From Dactylosporangium roseum (GTDB lineage Bacteria > Actinomycetota > Actinomycetes > Mycobacteriales > Micromonosporaceae): 64,000 nt of DNA. The stretch covers positions 6,031,501-6,095,500 of the forward strand of contig NZ_CP073721.1 of NCBI RefSeq assembly GCF_025264685.1. Direction: 5' to 3'. Below the pieces are notes generated by a model that did not search any database, was not told the DNA's origin, and saw only the letters and a list, made by a program, of their open reading frames with translations. Positions 48,268 to 57,093 of the stretch are shown piece by piece. The number at the start of each line of letters is the position of its first letter. The first letter of the stretch is position 1. Made by a program: the position numbers and the translations under genes.

Positions 48268-49566
48268 TCAGCCGATCCGGGTCCGGCGGCCGAGGATGCC
48301 CTGCGGCCGGAAGAGCAGGATCAGGATCAGCGCTGCCAGCGCGCTCACGTTCTTCAACTCCGACGGAATCCAGTAGGTCGAGAACTGGATGAACAGACCG
48401 ATCACCAGGCTGCCCAGCAGGGCACCCCAAGCGGTGCCGAAGCCGCCGAGCGTCACGGCGGCGAAGATGAGCAGGAGGATCTGGAAGCCCATCTGGAAGC
48501 TGACATTCTGGTAGACGCCGAGCAGGACGCCGCTGAGTGCGGCCAGGCCGCCGCCGATCGTCCAGACCAGCCGGATGATGCGGTCGACGTTGATGCCGGA
48601 CGCCGCGGCGAGGGCCGGGTTGTCGGCGACCGCGCGGGTTGCCTTGCCCAGCCGGGTCATCAGCAGCGCCGCCGACACGGCCACCAGCACCGTGATCGCG
48701 ATCGCGTCGGCGACGAGGTTCTTCGGCGCGATGAGGAAGGGGCCGTACTTCTCGCCGGGCTGGGAGTTGTACTCGGCGAAGGCACGCGAGTCGCCGCCGA
48801 AGAAGTACAGGAACAGGTACCGCACGGCGAGCGACAGGCCGATCGAGATGATCATCATCGTGACCAGGTTGGTGCGGCGCTTTCGCAGCCAGCCCCAAAA
48901 CGCCCTGTCCTGCACATAGCCCATGGCGGCGCCGACGGCGACCGCGACGAGGCCCGAGAGCACCAACGGCAGGCCGATGGTCACGTTGAACAGGAAGGTG
49001 ATCAGCGCGCCGAACGTGACCAGCTCACCGTGCGCGAAGTTGGTCAGGCCGGTCGTGCCGAAGATCAGCGAGATGCCCAGCGCGGCCAGCGCGATGATGA
49101 GCGAGAAGTGGATGCCCGAGTAGAACAGGTTGGCGATCCGGTCCCATTCCGACGGCGCGGACGGCGCCGGCTGGTTCTGGTCGCCCGTGGCCGCCCCACC
49201 CGATCCCCCGCCGAGCGGAAACAGCACGTTTCGAGCCTGGCCGTCGGCCACCGACGGCGTGAGGCTCGGCCGGCCGTTCGTCACCGTGACGCCGGACGGC
49301 AGCGTTGACTGGTCGAGGTCGATCTTGTAACTCCCGGCGCCAGGCACCGGGATGCTCCATTTGCCCTGCTCGTCGGATGTGGCTTCGCCGACGGGCGCGC
49401 CGTCCTGGGTGAACGCTTTGATCTTGACACCGGCGACCGGAGCGCCGTTGCTGGTCAACGTTCCCTGCAGCGCTTCACCCTCGGCCCAGGCGCTTGTGGC
49501 GCCAACGCCGAAGGAGAGCATCACGCAGGCCAGGAAGGCCGTGAGCATGATCACGGCTCTACGCAA
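48268..49566 (-). CDS. livH: LivH permease with N-terminal extracytoplasmic Ig-like domain
   Basis: The 432-residue protein is larger than the usual ~290-residue LivH. It starts with a signal peptide (AVIMLTAFLACVMLSFGVG, then ATSAWA) and a ~90-residue domain like carboxypeptidase-regulatory/Ig-like folds (GTLTSNGAPVAGVKIKAFTQ, GKWSIPVPGAGSYKIDLDQ). A linker then leads to a complete LivH permease (IALAALGISLIFGTTGLTNF, KATRAVADNPALAAASGINV). The extra domain should lie outside the membrane, perhaps docking the binding lipoprotein. The TTG at 49566 has GAGGAG at ideal spacing. First gene of the livHMGF operon. Confidence 0.9.
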   Translation of the reverse strand: MRRAVIMLTAFLACVMLSFGVGATSAWAEGEALQGTLTSNGAPVAGVKIKAFTQDGAPVGEATSDEQGKWSIPVPGAGSYKIDLDQSTLPSGVTVTNGRPSLTPSVADGQARNVLFPLGGGSGGAATGDQNQPAPSAPSEWDRIANLFYSGIHFSLIIALAALGISLIFGTTGLTNFAHGELVTFGALITFLFNVTIGLPLVLSGLVAVAVGAAMGYVQDRAFWGWLRKRRTNLVTMMIISIGLSLAVRYLFLYFFGGDSRAFAEYNSQPGEKYGPFLIAPKNLVADAIAITVLVAVSAALLMTRLGKATRAVADNPALAAASGINVDRIIRLVWTIGGGLAALSGVLLGVYQNVSFQMGFQILLLIFAAVTLGGFGTAWGALLGSLVIGLFIQFSTYWIPSELKNVSALAALILILLFRPQGILGRRTRIG

Positions 49567-49720
49567 TGGTGCTCCTCGAATCAACGGGTATTGGGGGGCC
49601 GTCCCGACCCGCGGGACTGGCGGATCATAGCCCGCGTCGCAAGGCAATTGCGGGCCGTTACCAAGCCGTTATTCGATGCTCAGGGGCACCTGCCGAAACA
49701 CGCCGTGCGCTGGTAAAAGG

Positions 49721-50332
49721 TCACGACTCCTGGGTAACGGAACTGTTACCACCGGCGGTTTCCGCGATGATCCGGTCGGCCACTTCCCGCATCGTCATGC
49801 GGTGATCCATGGCGGTCCGTTGAATCCATTTGAACGCCTGCGGCTCGTTCATGCCATAGGTCGCCATGAGCTGGCCTTTGGCCCGCTCGACGACCTTGCG
49901 GGTCTCCAGTCGATCGGTGAGCGTGGCGACCTCGGCCTCGAGCATCGACAACTCGGCGAACCGCGACACGGCGATCTCGACCGCCGGCACCAGGTCGCTC
50001 TTCTGGAACGGCTTGACCAGATAGGCCATCGCCCCCGCGGCACGCGCCCGCTCGACGAGGTCACGCTGGCTGAAGGCGGTGAGGATGACGACCGGCGCGA
50101 TCCGGCCGCCGGCGATCTTCTCGGCCGCGGCCAGCCCGTCCATGATCGGCATCTTGATGTCCAGAATGACCAGATCGGGCTTGAGCTCCTCGGCGAGACG
50201 CACGGCGGTCTCGCCGTCGCCGGCCTCACCGACGACGTCGTAGCCTTCCTCGACGAGCATCTCCCGGAGATCGAGGCGGATGAGGGCCTCGTCTTCCGCG
50301 ATGAGCACCCGACGGCTCTGTGCCTCGGCCAC
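49721..50332 (-). CDS. ANTAR-domain response regulator
   Basis: The 203-residue protein has a receiver domain (VLIAEDEALIRLDLREML; phospho-acceptor D58 in VILDIKMPIMDG; LVKPF) followed by a coiled-coil and an ANTAR domain (ERAKGQLMATYGMNEPQAFK, then AMDHRMTMREVADRII). ANTAR proteins bind paired hexaloop hairpins in mRNA leaders to prevent termination. No partner kinase is adjacent. The GTG at 50332 has GGGAG upstream. An ANTAR regulator near polA and the liv genes is a conserved actinobacterial arrangement as I recall. Confidence 0.93.
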   Translation of the reverse strand: MAEAQSRRVLIAEDEALIRLDLREMLVEEGYDVVGEAGDGETAVRLAEELKPDLVILDIKMPIMDGLAAAEKIAGGRIAPVVILTAFSQRDLVERARAAGAMAYLVKPFQKSDLVPAVEIAVSRFAELSMLEAEVATLTDRLETRKVVERAKGQLMATYGMNEPQAFKWIQRTAMDHRMTMREVADRIIAETAGGNSSVTQES

Positions 50333-50421
50333 TAGCCACTCCCGATCAAATCCGACACGACACGACACGACGGCGATTACCGTCGCGATCAGAGTAGTGG
50401 GTACCCTGGTGCGGCGTACTC

Positions 50422-50495
50422 GTCCCGGTATCCCAATCGGCAGAGGAACGGAGCTCAAACCTCCGACAGTGTGGGTTCGAATCCCACCCGGGGCA
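50422..50495 (+). tRNA. tRNA with anticodon CAA (Leu) but short variable loop
   Basis: A complete cloverleaf is readable: acceptor GTCCCGG/CCGGGGC with A discriminator (50495), a three-pair D stem with loop AATCGGCAGA typical of tRNA-Leu, anticodon stem CGGAG/CTCCG with loop CTCAAAC (anticodon CAA at 50456-50458), and T arm GTGGG-TTCGAAT-CCCAC. The variable loop is only five bases (ACAGT). Bacterial tRNA-Leu normally has a long class II variable arm, so this is atypical. CCA is not encoded. Confidence 0.85.
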
Positions 50496-50657
50496 CGCAC
50501 AACAACCCGGCCCGCGCCACCGTCGGCGGGCAATCCGGACAGACCGGGCGGGCTCGATCCCGCCGGCCGGTGTCCTGGAGACGTCAGTCACGCGGCGGTC
50601 CCTGCGGAAACCTGCGACCGCACGGCGGATGCGGCGCTACTCCAAGCGTACGAAGCC

Positions 50658-51470
50658 TCAGTCGAGAACGACCGGGGCCGTGCCCTCCGTGAGGAGGTCG
50701 AGGCCGGCACCGCTGACGACCTGCGCCGGCTGCCTGTCCCGACCGGCCATGGCGGCCAGCCGTGCCACCGGGAGCCGCCCGGCCCGCAGTGCCGCGGCGA
50801 ACACCACATTGCCGAATCGGCGGCCGCGCAGCAGCTCCGGGCGCACCACCAGGCAGACGTCGTCGAAGGCCGTCCGCAACGTCGCGGCCTGACCGCGGGA
50901 GAACGCGAGCGGCGCCAGGTCGGCGACGTTGACCGCGTAGATGCCCTCGGGCCGCAGGACCCGCGCCACCGACACGGCGAACGTCACGTCGCTGACGCTC
51001 TCCGGCATCTGCGCCGCCACGTACACGTCGCCGATGACCAGGTCGAAGTCCTCCGCCCGCCATCCCGCGACGGCGGATCGAGCGTCGTCGAAGACGATCT
51101 CCAGCTCGAAGCCGAGCGGCAGGACCCGCTGCACGAACCCGGCCAGCCGCCGGTCCCGCTCCACCACCACCTGAGCGGAGCCGGGCCGGGTCGCCTCGAC
51201 GTACCGCGGCATCGTGAACGCGCCGCCGCCGAGGTGCAGCACCCGCAGGGGCCGCCCGGCCGGCGCCGCGGTGTCCACGATCGAGGCGAGCCGGCGGGTG
51301 TACTCGAAGCTGAGGTACGTCGGGTCGCGGACGTCGACGTACGACTGCTGGACCTCCTCGACCAGGAGCGTCCAGCCGCCCTTCCGCCGTGGGTCACGCA
51401 GGAGCCGCGCGGCGCCGAGATCGACGTCCTCCGCGATCCCGTCGACGATGTCCCGCCAACCGCCGGCCAC
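50658..51470 (-). CDS. Spermidine synthase-like protein (SAM-dependent methyltransferase fold)
   Basis: The 270-residue protein matches the actinobacterial spermidine-synthase-like family: QQSYVDVRDPTYLSFEYTRR, nucleotide-binding VLHLGGGAFTMPRYV, QVVVERDRRLAGFV, and DLVIGDVYVAAQMPE. Many members lack the polyamine site and have unknown activity; this one cannot be assigned a substrate. The GTG at 51470 follows directly after the stop of the lipoprotein gene, so both are probably on one transcript. Confidence 0.85.
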   Translation of the reverse strand: MAGGWRDIVDGIAEDVDLGAARLLRDPRRKGGWTLLVEEVQQSYVDVRDPTYLSFEYTRRLASIVDTAAPAGRPLRVLHLGGGAFTMPRYVEATRPGSAQVVVERDRRLAGFVQRVLPLGFELEIVFDDARSAVAGWRAEDFDLVIGDVYVAAQMPESVSDVTFAVSVARVLRPEGIYAVNVADLAPLAFSRGQAATLRTAFDDVCLVVRPELLRGRRFGNVVFAAALRAGRLPVARLAAMAGRDRQPAQVVSGAGLDLLTEGTAPVVLD

Positions 51471-52025
51471 TTACGCGGGTGCCTCTTTCACGAGTTCCAC
51501 CGGCACGCCGTCGGCATACCGGGCCTTGAAGAGCGGAGTGGCCTTGTCGACGTCCGCCGTGCCGACGACGACCACGCCGCGCACGAAGTCGGAGCTCACG
51601 CTGTTGACCTCGACGCCCCGCGACGACCAGTAGGCGTGGTCGTCGCCGACCTCGTCGTACCGCCTGGCGAGGTCGCCGGCGGAGAACCTGGCGTCGTGCA
51701 ACAGCACACAGGCGTCGCGGAACGTCTCGAGGACCCACGCGTCGAACTCGGCGGACGGCTTGCGGTAGACGTCGACACCCTCGTCACCGACGCGGGCACC
51801 GGCGAAGACGGCGGCGAAGGCGGCCTCGCCCTGCTGCCCGACCTGCGCGGTCACGTCCACCGGGTCGACCGAGTCGGGCGACGGCGTGGCGGCGCAGCCG
51901 GCGGTGCGGGTCGACAAGGAGCCGCTCGGGGAGGTCTCCGCACCGGGGGAGCCGGACGAACAGGCCGTCAGTGCCGGTAGCGCCGTCACGGCGGCGAGCA
52001 GCGCCAGTACGAGTACACGTCGCAT
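51471..52025 (-). CDS. Hypothetical lipoprotein
   Basis: The 184-residue product has a signal peptide with lipobox ALTAC (Cys22) and a Ser/Pro-rich spacer. A compact extracellular domain follows, with two cysteines (GCAATP, DACVLLH) that may pair. It starts at the ATG at 52025 and diverges from the EAL gene by 71 bases. The family is not recognised. Confidence 0.75.
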   Translation of the reverse strand: MRRVLVLALLAAVTALPALTACSSGSPGAETSPSGSLSTRTAGCAATPSPDSVDPVDVTAQVGQQGEAAFAAVFAGARVGDEGVDVYRKPSAEFDAWVLETFRDACVLLHDARFSAGDLARRYDEVGDDHAYWSSRGVEVNSVSSDFVRGVVVVGTADVDKATPLFKARYADGVPVELVKEAPA

Positions 52026-52096
52026 CGCGCCACAACCTACCCGAGGAAGCCCGGCAGCGGTGAAACCCTCATGACGCCGCTCCGCAGGACGAAAAC

Positions 52097-53374
52097 ATGG
52101 ACATGGAGGCCGGTACCACCGTCATACGCAGCGTCGACGACGTGCTCGACGCCCGCGCGGTCACCACGGTCTTCCAACCCATCGTCCGGCTCGACTCGTG
52201 GTGGCGCAAACGCCATGAGGTCGTCGGATACGAGGCCCTCACCCGGGGCCCGGCCGGCACGCCGTGGGAGTCGCCGCTGGAGCTGTTCGACGCCGCCGCG
52301 GAGCGGGGCCGCCGCGCCGAGCTCGACTGGATCTGCCGCGCGACCGCGTACCGCGCCGCGATGGACGCCGGTCTCCCCTACGGCCTCACGCTCTTCGTCA
52401 ACACGGAGCCGCAGGCGCTCGACGTGCCCTGCCCGCCGGATCTGGCGCCGACCATCCTCGACGCGCAGCTCCGCCTGCGGGTCGTCGCCGAGATGACGGT
52501 GCGGGCCATCGGGCACGACCCGTCGGCGCTGCTCACCGCCGCTGAGGCGGGCCGCGCCGCCGGGTGGGGCATCGCCCTCGACGACGTCGGCGCCGAGCCC
52601 GCCTCGCCGGCGCTCCTGCCGTTCGTCCACCCCGACGTGGTGAAGGTCGACAGGCACCTGACCCGGCGGCCGGACGTCGACCCCGCGGCCCGGGTCGTCA
52701 ACGCGATCGTGGCCTACGCCGAACGTTCGGGCGCCGCCGTGCTGGCCGAGGGCATCGAGACCGAGGAGCACCTCGCCGCGGCGCTCGGCCTGGGCGCCAC
52801 CCTCGGCCAGGGCTGGCTGTTCGGCCGGCCCGGCCCGCTGCCGCCGGACGTGGCGGACCGGCGGTCCACGCTGAGCGTCCCGTTCGTGGTACCGCCGGCG
52901 ACCACCGGCGGGCGCACCCCGTACGAGATCGTCGCCGCCCGCAAGCCGACGGCCGAGGCGACGAAACGCATGCTGCTGCCCCTCAGCCGCTACCTGGAGG
53001 CCATGGCCATGGACCCGGCGGAGCCGCCGATACTGCTGGCGAGCTTCCAGGAGGGGCGGTTCTTCACCCCGGCGACCGCCCGCCGCTACGCCTCGGCCGC
53101 CGGGACCGCCGCCCTCGTCGCCGCGCTCGCCACCGAACTGCCCGCCGAGCCGGCACCGGGCGTGCGCGGTACCGCGCTCGGCGGCGACGACCCGCTGCGC
53201 GGCGAGTGGAACGTCGTGGTCGTCGGGCCGCACTTCGCCGGCGCGCTCGTCGCCCGCGACCTCGCCGACACCGGCGACGACGGCGACCGGCGCTTCACCT
53301 ACGCGCTGACCTACGACCGGGACCTCGTGCTCGACACGGCCCGTGCGCTCCTGCACTGGATCGTGCCAACATAG
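52097..53374 (+). CDS. EAL-domain protein with C-terminal DICT sensory domain
   Basis: The 425-residue cytosolic protein begins with an EAL phosphodiesterase domain: EALTR (E46) opens it, and ALDDVGAE, VVKVDRHLTR and AEGIETEEHL follow, covering most metal- and substrate-binding positions for cyclic-di-GMP hydrolysis. The second half (~285-420; RMLLPLSRYLEAMA, FTPATARRYASAAGTAALVA, RGEWNVVVVGPHFAGALVA) resembles DICT, a sensory domain often linked to cyclic-di-GMP enzymes. Whether it hydrolyses or only senses c-di-GMP is open. Start: ATG at 52097. Confidence 0.82.
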   Translation: MDMEAGTTVIRSVDDVLDARAVTTVFQPIVRLDSWWRKRHEVVGYEALTRGPAGTPWESPLELFDAAAERGRRAELDWICRATAYRAAMDAGLPYGLTLFVNTEPQALDVPCPPDLAPTILDAQLRLRVVAEMTVRAIGHDPSALLTAAEAGRAAGWGIALDDVGAEPASPALLPFVHPDVVKVDRHLTRRPDVDPAARVVNAIVAYAERSGAAVLAEGIETEEHLAAALGLGATLGQGWLFGRPGPLPPDVADRRSTLSVPFVVPPATTGGRTPYEIVAARKPTAEATKRMLLPLSRYLEAMAMDPAEPPILLASFQEGRFFTPATARRYASAAGTAALVAALATELPAEPAPGVRGTALGGDDPLRGEWNVVVVGPHFAGALVARDLADTGDDGDRRFTYALTYDRDLVLDTARALLHWIVPT

Positions 53375-53380
53375 ACGGTC

Positions 53381-54265
53381 ATGAAGCGGGTGTTGCTCCT
53401 CGCACTGGTGGTCCTGGTAGCGCTCGGCGGCGCCGCGCTCTCCGGCAACGCACCCCGGCCGCAGGCGCCACCGGCGCGACCCGTGGTGATGCGCGTCGCG
53501 CTCACCCAGGGCCGGGTCGACGAGGTCCGGCACACCGTGCAGGTCTCGATGAACAACGACGGCCCGGCGAAGATCACCGTCGTGCAGGTCGAGCTGCGGG
53601 CCCCGTCCTTCAAGGGCGTGGGTCCGGTGCGGGTCGACGCCCCGCTGCCGGTCGGCGGGCTGCGGGTCGACGTGCCGGTCTCCTACGGCACCGGCATCTG
53701 CGCCGGCGACGAGCTCAAGCCGCGCAGCGCCGCGTCGCACGTCGCGTTCAAGGTGCGCACGGAGGACGGCGCCGTCCACGACGTCCGCCTGCCGCTGCCC
53801 GACCCCGACCCGATGCTCGACAAGCTCCTCGCGATCGACTGCCAGCAGGCGTTCCTCGACCGGCAGGCCACGTTCACGTTCGGCCCGTGGACCCCGCTGC
53901 CCAGCGGCTGGGTCAACGGCACCGTCGTCGTCCGGCGGGTCGGGTTCCCGGGCACGATCACGCTCCAGGAGTTCACCGGCAGCATCCTGCTGGAGGTCCT
54001 GCCGATCCCGCTGCGGGAGAAGACCCCGAAGCCGTACGGTGTGCTGCGCCCCGGCGAGGACGAGGTGCGCATCCCGATCGTCGTCGACGGCGAGCGGTGC
54101 ACCCCGCACGCCCTCGCCGAGATCAAGAAGCCGTACGTCTTCCCCGCCTTCGTCAGCCTCGACGGCGGCGAGCCACTGTACACCGAGCTGAAGATCACCG
54201 ATACCGAGGTGGCCGCGTTCAAGCCGGTCATCGACGCGTGCGCGGCCGGCCACACCGAGATGTGA
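53381..54265 (+). CDS. Secreted or membrane-anchored hypothetical protein
   Basis: The 294-residue product has an N-terminal hydrophobic signal/anchor (VLLLALVVLVALGGAALSG) without lipobox. Two beta-rich halves follow, each with a pair of cysteines (GICAGDE, AIDCQQA, ERCTPHA, DACAAGH). It is probably extracellular. It starts seven bases after the EAL-DICT stop, suggesting an operon. Family unknown. Confidence 0.72.
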   Translation: MKRVLLLALVVLVALGGAALSGNAPRPQAPPARPVVMRVALTQGRVDEVRHTVQVSMNNDGPAKITVVQVELRAPSFKGVGPVRVDAPLPVGGLRVDVPVSYGTGICAGDELKPRSAASHVAFKVRTEDGAVHDVRLPLPDPDPMLDKLLAIDCQQAFLDRQATFTFGPWTPLPSGWVNGTVVVRRVGFPGTITLQEFTGSILLEVLPIPLREKTPKPYGVLRPGEDEVRIPIVVDGERCTPHALAEIKKPYVFPAFVSLDGGEPLYTELKITDTEVAAFKPVIDACAAGHTEM

Positions 54266-54319
54266 GCAGCGAGTTTTAAGCCAGACTTAGGTCGGTTGCG
54301 ATGGGATTCGGCGGGTGCC

Positions 54320-56527
54320 ATGCTCGCAGCCGTGTCCGAGGTCGGTCGCCGCTTCCGCGCCGCGCTTCCCGCGGTCGGCCTGCTGACGCTCGCCACTGCG
54401 GGCATGCTGGGCATCTGCGCACTGCTCGGTTTCGCGCCGGCGCCGCCGGTCTGGCGGATCGCGCTGACCCTGGTGGCCGCCGCGCTGCTCGGCGTCGCCG
54501 CCGCCGACCAGGTCCGCGCCGCCCGCACCGACTGGCGGGGCGCGACCGCGGCCGAGTCCGGCGCGCACCGCCGTCCCCGCCGCGGTACGCCGGCCACGCT
54601 GCGCCGCGCCGACTCGGAGCACACCGGCGAGCACACCGGCACGGGCGTCTTCACCGGTCGCACCCGCCGGGTGCCGACGACGGACGACCTGTGGGGCGGT
54701 GAGGGCGCGGTGGCGACGGCTCCCCCGCGCGCCGAGGATCCGCCGCCGGCCGGGCCGCCGCCGCGTCCCAGGCCGCCGCGCCCGTCGTGGGTCCGGCTCG
54801 CGGTCACCGTCCTGTCCGCGCTGGCGCTGGCGGCACTGCTGTGGGTGCCGCGGGTGCCGGTCGGCGGCGTCGTGCGTACCGTCGCGCAGTTCTTCTCCGG
54901 CTACGGCGCCTTCGCCCTGCCGGTCCTGCCGTTGCTGCTGGTCTGGCCACTGCCGCGGCCGCGCCACGCGCCGTGGCCGTGGCGGCTCCCGCTCGTGCCG
55001 CTGGTGGACCGCCGGCTGTGGACCGGCGAGGAACTGCGCACGCTGGCCGTCGCCACGCTGGCGTTCGTGCGCGAGCGGGTCCTGACCCGGCCGGCCGGCA
55101 TCGTGCTGGCCGCGCTGGGCCTGCTGCACCTGGTGCGCGGCAACCCCGACCTGCTCGACGGCGGCACCTCACGCGCCGGCGGCATCGTCGGCTTCCTGCT
55201 CGCCGAGCCGCTGCGCCTGGCGCTCGCCTCCGGCGGCGCGATCGCCCTGCTCGGCGGCGTGCTGGCCGGGGCCGCCGCGGTGGCCGCCGCGTCGGTGGGG
55301 CGGGCCTGGGGCACGGTCACCGGCTACGCGGTCCTCGCCGTGGCGCTCGCCGTGCCGCTCGGCGGGGTGGGCGCGAGCCACTGGCTGGGCTTCGAGTACT
55401 ACCTGCGCACCGAGAACGGTCGCGTCGTCGTGGTCGCCGGCCTGTCGCCGGACCACCGGCAGGCGGTCCACGACACGTCGCTCACCGTCGACGGCCTGTC
55501 CCCCTCGCTGGTCGCGCTGTTCGACAAGGGGCTGACGGTCGCGGACAACGCCGACGGGGACCGGATCGCCAAGGCCCTGGTCCGGCCCGCCGAGTCGGCG
55601 GCGGCGAGCTTCGTCGGTGACCAGTTCGAGCTCAGGACCGGCGAGTGCTTCGACTGGATCGGCGGGTCGTCGCAGCTACGGTACGTGGCGCCGTGCAACG
55701 GTGCGCACGTCGGCGAGGTCACGTTCGTCGGGCACCTGCCCTTCAGCGTCGACCCCGGCAAGGCGGCGGTCGAGATCGCCTCGCGGGCCATGTGCGAGCA
55801 GTCCTACGGCGACTATCTGGGCGTACCGTTCGGGCAGTCCTTCCTGCCGCTGGAGCAGCCGCTGCTGCCCGCCGGCCTGGACGGCGACGGCTGGCGGCCC
55901 AGGCCGGTGATCGCGTGCTGGCTGGGCTCGGTCGGCCCGTGGCCGCTGAAGGGCACGAAGACCGTGGCCGCGCTGCAGCAGAAGGTGTCGTGGGGCGCCG
56001 CCGCCGGCTGCAAGATCGAGGTGCCGGACGCGCTGCGGGTGACCGCCGAGCAGCCCAATGCGCGGTGCGTCGCGCCCGGCCCGGAGCAGAAGCTCAGCGT
56101 GCCGGGTGGTGGCTTCGCGATGGACCTGGAGTTCGCCGCGGTCGGCAAGGCGGCCGGCGGCGCGAAGATCGGCGCCGGCTGCTTCGACGGGGCGAACCTG
56201 GCCAACGGGTACAGCTTCGAGGTGGCCGCCGACGGCATCATCGAGATCTACAAGCACGCCGGCGACCAGCACGTCAAACTCGGCGCGTCGGCGAAGCCGA
56301 AGAACGCCGGCCCGCCCACGACCGCGTCGACTCCGCTGCAGGTGACCTGCAAGCCGACGGCCGACGGCGGCGTGGAGCTGACGGCGTTCTCGACGGGCGG
56401 CCGCAAGGCCGCGACGGTGGACAAGAACGCCCCGATCACGGCGTTGAGTCCCCGTCTGGTCCTGTCGAACGCCGCCACGGCCGGCGTGGTGATGACCACG
56501 ATGATCTTCAACGCCACCCGGGTGTAG
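54320..56527 (+). CDS. Large membrane protein with septum-formation-family domain
   Basis: The 735-residue protein has two N-terminal helices (~10-65), a basic Pro-rich linker and several more helices (~160-365). A long extracellular part follows, containing a septum-formation-type segment (RTGECFDWIGGSSQLRYVAP, CNGAHVGEVTFVGHLP, MCEQSYGDYLG) and paired cysteines. The C-terminal part (residues ~565-735) resembles sugar-binding-like beta domains but is unassigned. In actinobacteria, septum-formation-family domains are named from one cell-division study; a role here is inference. The start is the ATG at 54320. Confidence 0.72.
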   Translation: MLAAVSEVGRRFRAALPAVGLLTLATAGMLGICALLGFAPAPPVWRIALTLVAAALLGVAAADQVRAARTDWRGATAAESGAHRRPRRGTPATLRRADSEHTGEHTGTGVFTGRTRRVPTTDDLWGGEGAVATAPPRAEDPPPAGPPPRPRPPRPSWVRLAVTVLSALALAALLWVPRVPVGGVVRTVAQFFSGYGAFALPVLPLLLVWPLPRPRHAPWPWRLPLVPLVDRRLWTGEELRTLAVATLAFVRERVLTRPAGIVLAALGLLHLVRGNPDLLDGGTSRAGGIVGFLLAEPLRLALASGGAIALLGGVLAGAAAVAAASVGRAWGTVTGYAVLAVALAVPLGGVGASHWLGFEYYLRTENGRVVVVAGLSPDHRQAVHDTSLTVDGLSPSLVALFDKGLTVADNADGDRIAKALVRPAESAAASFVGDQFELRTGECFDWIGGSSQLRYVAPCNGAHVGEVTFVGHLPFSVDPGKAAVEIASRAMCEQSYGDYLGVPFGQSFLPLEQPLLPAGLDGDGWRPRPVIACWLGSVGPWPLKGTKTVAALQQKVSWGAAAGCKIEVPDALRVTAEQPNARCVAPGPEQKLSVPGGGFAMDLEFAAVGKAAGGAKIGAGCFDGANLANGYSFEVAADGIIEIYKHAGDQHVKLGASAKPKNAGPPTTASTPLQVTCKPTADGGVELTAFSTGGRKAATVDKNAPITALSPRLVLSNAATAGVVMTTMIFNATRV

Positions 56528-56579
56528 GCGCGTCGGATCGAAGCCGGCCGGCTCCGCCCCGGCTCCCCCAAGGCTCCGT

Positions 56580-56626
56580 GATCACCAGCACGGTGGCCGC
56601 CCCAGCCGACCGCAGTGCTGGTGATC
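56580..56626. repeat. 12-bp inverted repeat after the septum-family gene
   Basis: GATCACCAGCAC (56580-56591) and GTGCTGGTGATC (56615-56626) are perfect complements around a 23-base spacer. It lies 53 bases past the stop of the membrane-protein gene. It may end transcription or be a REP-like site. Confidence 0.6.
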
Positions 56627-56760
56627 GCGACCTCGCCGCAATCATGGCCAGGCGCCGCCCGAAGTGCACGGAGCCGGGCGACCAGTCTCATGCTCGTGAG
56701 GCCGAACTCCCGCTGCTGACCCGCGCGGCCGGGTCAAGGCGGGCCGGGCCGGGCGACTCC

Positions 56761-56979
56761 ATCATGGGAAAGATGTGGCTATCGGGGCAGCCAGATCTTT
56801 CCCATGATCTGGAGTCCGGGCGCCACGGCGCCGGAACGCGTGCCGGCCGGCGGGCCTCGGCGGCGACACCTCCGAGGCCCGCGCCCGAATTGATGGTCTT
56901 GCCCGGATTGGCCATGGAACTGTTGGGCCGAGCTTCGCGGCCTTGCGCCGGGGCAGCCAGGCACTTTCGATGATCATGA
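56761..56979 (+). repeat. Element B, copy 2
   Basis: Begins with hairpin arms ATCATGGGAAAGAT (56761-56774) and their complement (56795-56808) around the same CTATCGGGGC loop as copy 1. GGCGGCGACACCTCCGAG and GCGGCCTTG stretches follow. The right end (56949-56979) repeats a degenerate half of the hairpin (GGGGCAGCCAGG...GATCATGA). No ORF is inside. Confidence 0.82.
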
Positions 56980-57065
56980 AACCAGGGTCAGGCCGAGCGC
57001 GGCGCCCGGCCGTCCGGCGTCCAGGTCGTTCCAGCCGCGGCGCGGGTCGACGATCGCCGATCAGT

Positions 57066-57087
57066 GAGCGAGCGTTCGCTCTACAAT
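57066..57087 (+). promoter_or_regulatory. TetR operator overlapping promoter
   Basis: GAGCGA-GCGT-TCGCTC (57066-57081) is an inverted repeat placed directly before TACAAT (57082-57087), an excellent -10 hexamer. The GTG of the TetR gene starts seven bases later, so the mRNA is probably leaderless and the gene autoregulated. Confidence 0.75.
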
Positions 57088-57093
57088 GGGAGG

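Larger units (their letters stand above)
56528..57065. other. Repeat-containing intergenic region
   Basis: This ~540-base gap between two + strand genes has no convincing ORF. It holds a 12-bp perfect inverted repeat (56580-56626) and element B copy 2 (56761-56979). It ends at the TetR operator. Confidence 0.75.

Noticed and set aside
49733..49750. GGTAAC/GTTACC palindrome as an operator
   Set aside because: It lies inside the last codons of the ANTAR gene, and nothing downstream suggests a regulated start there.
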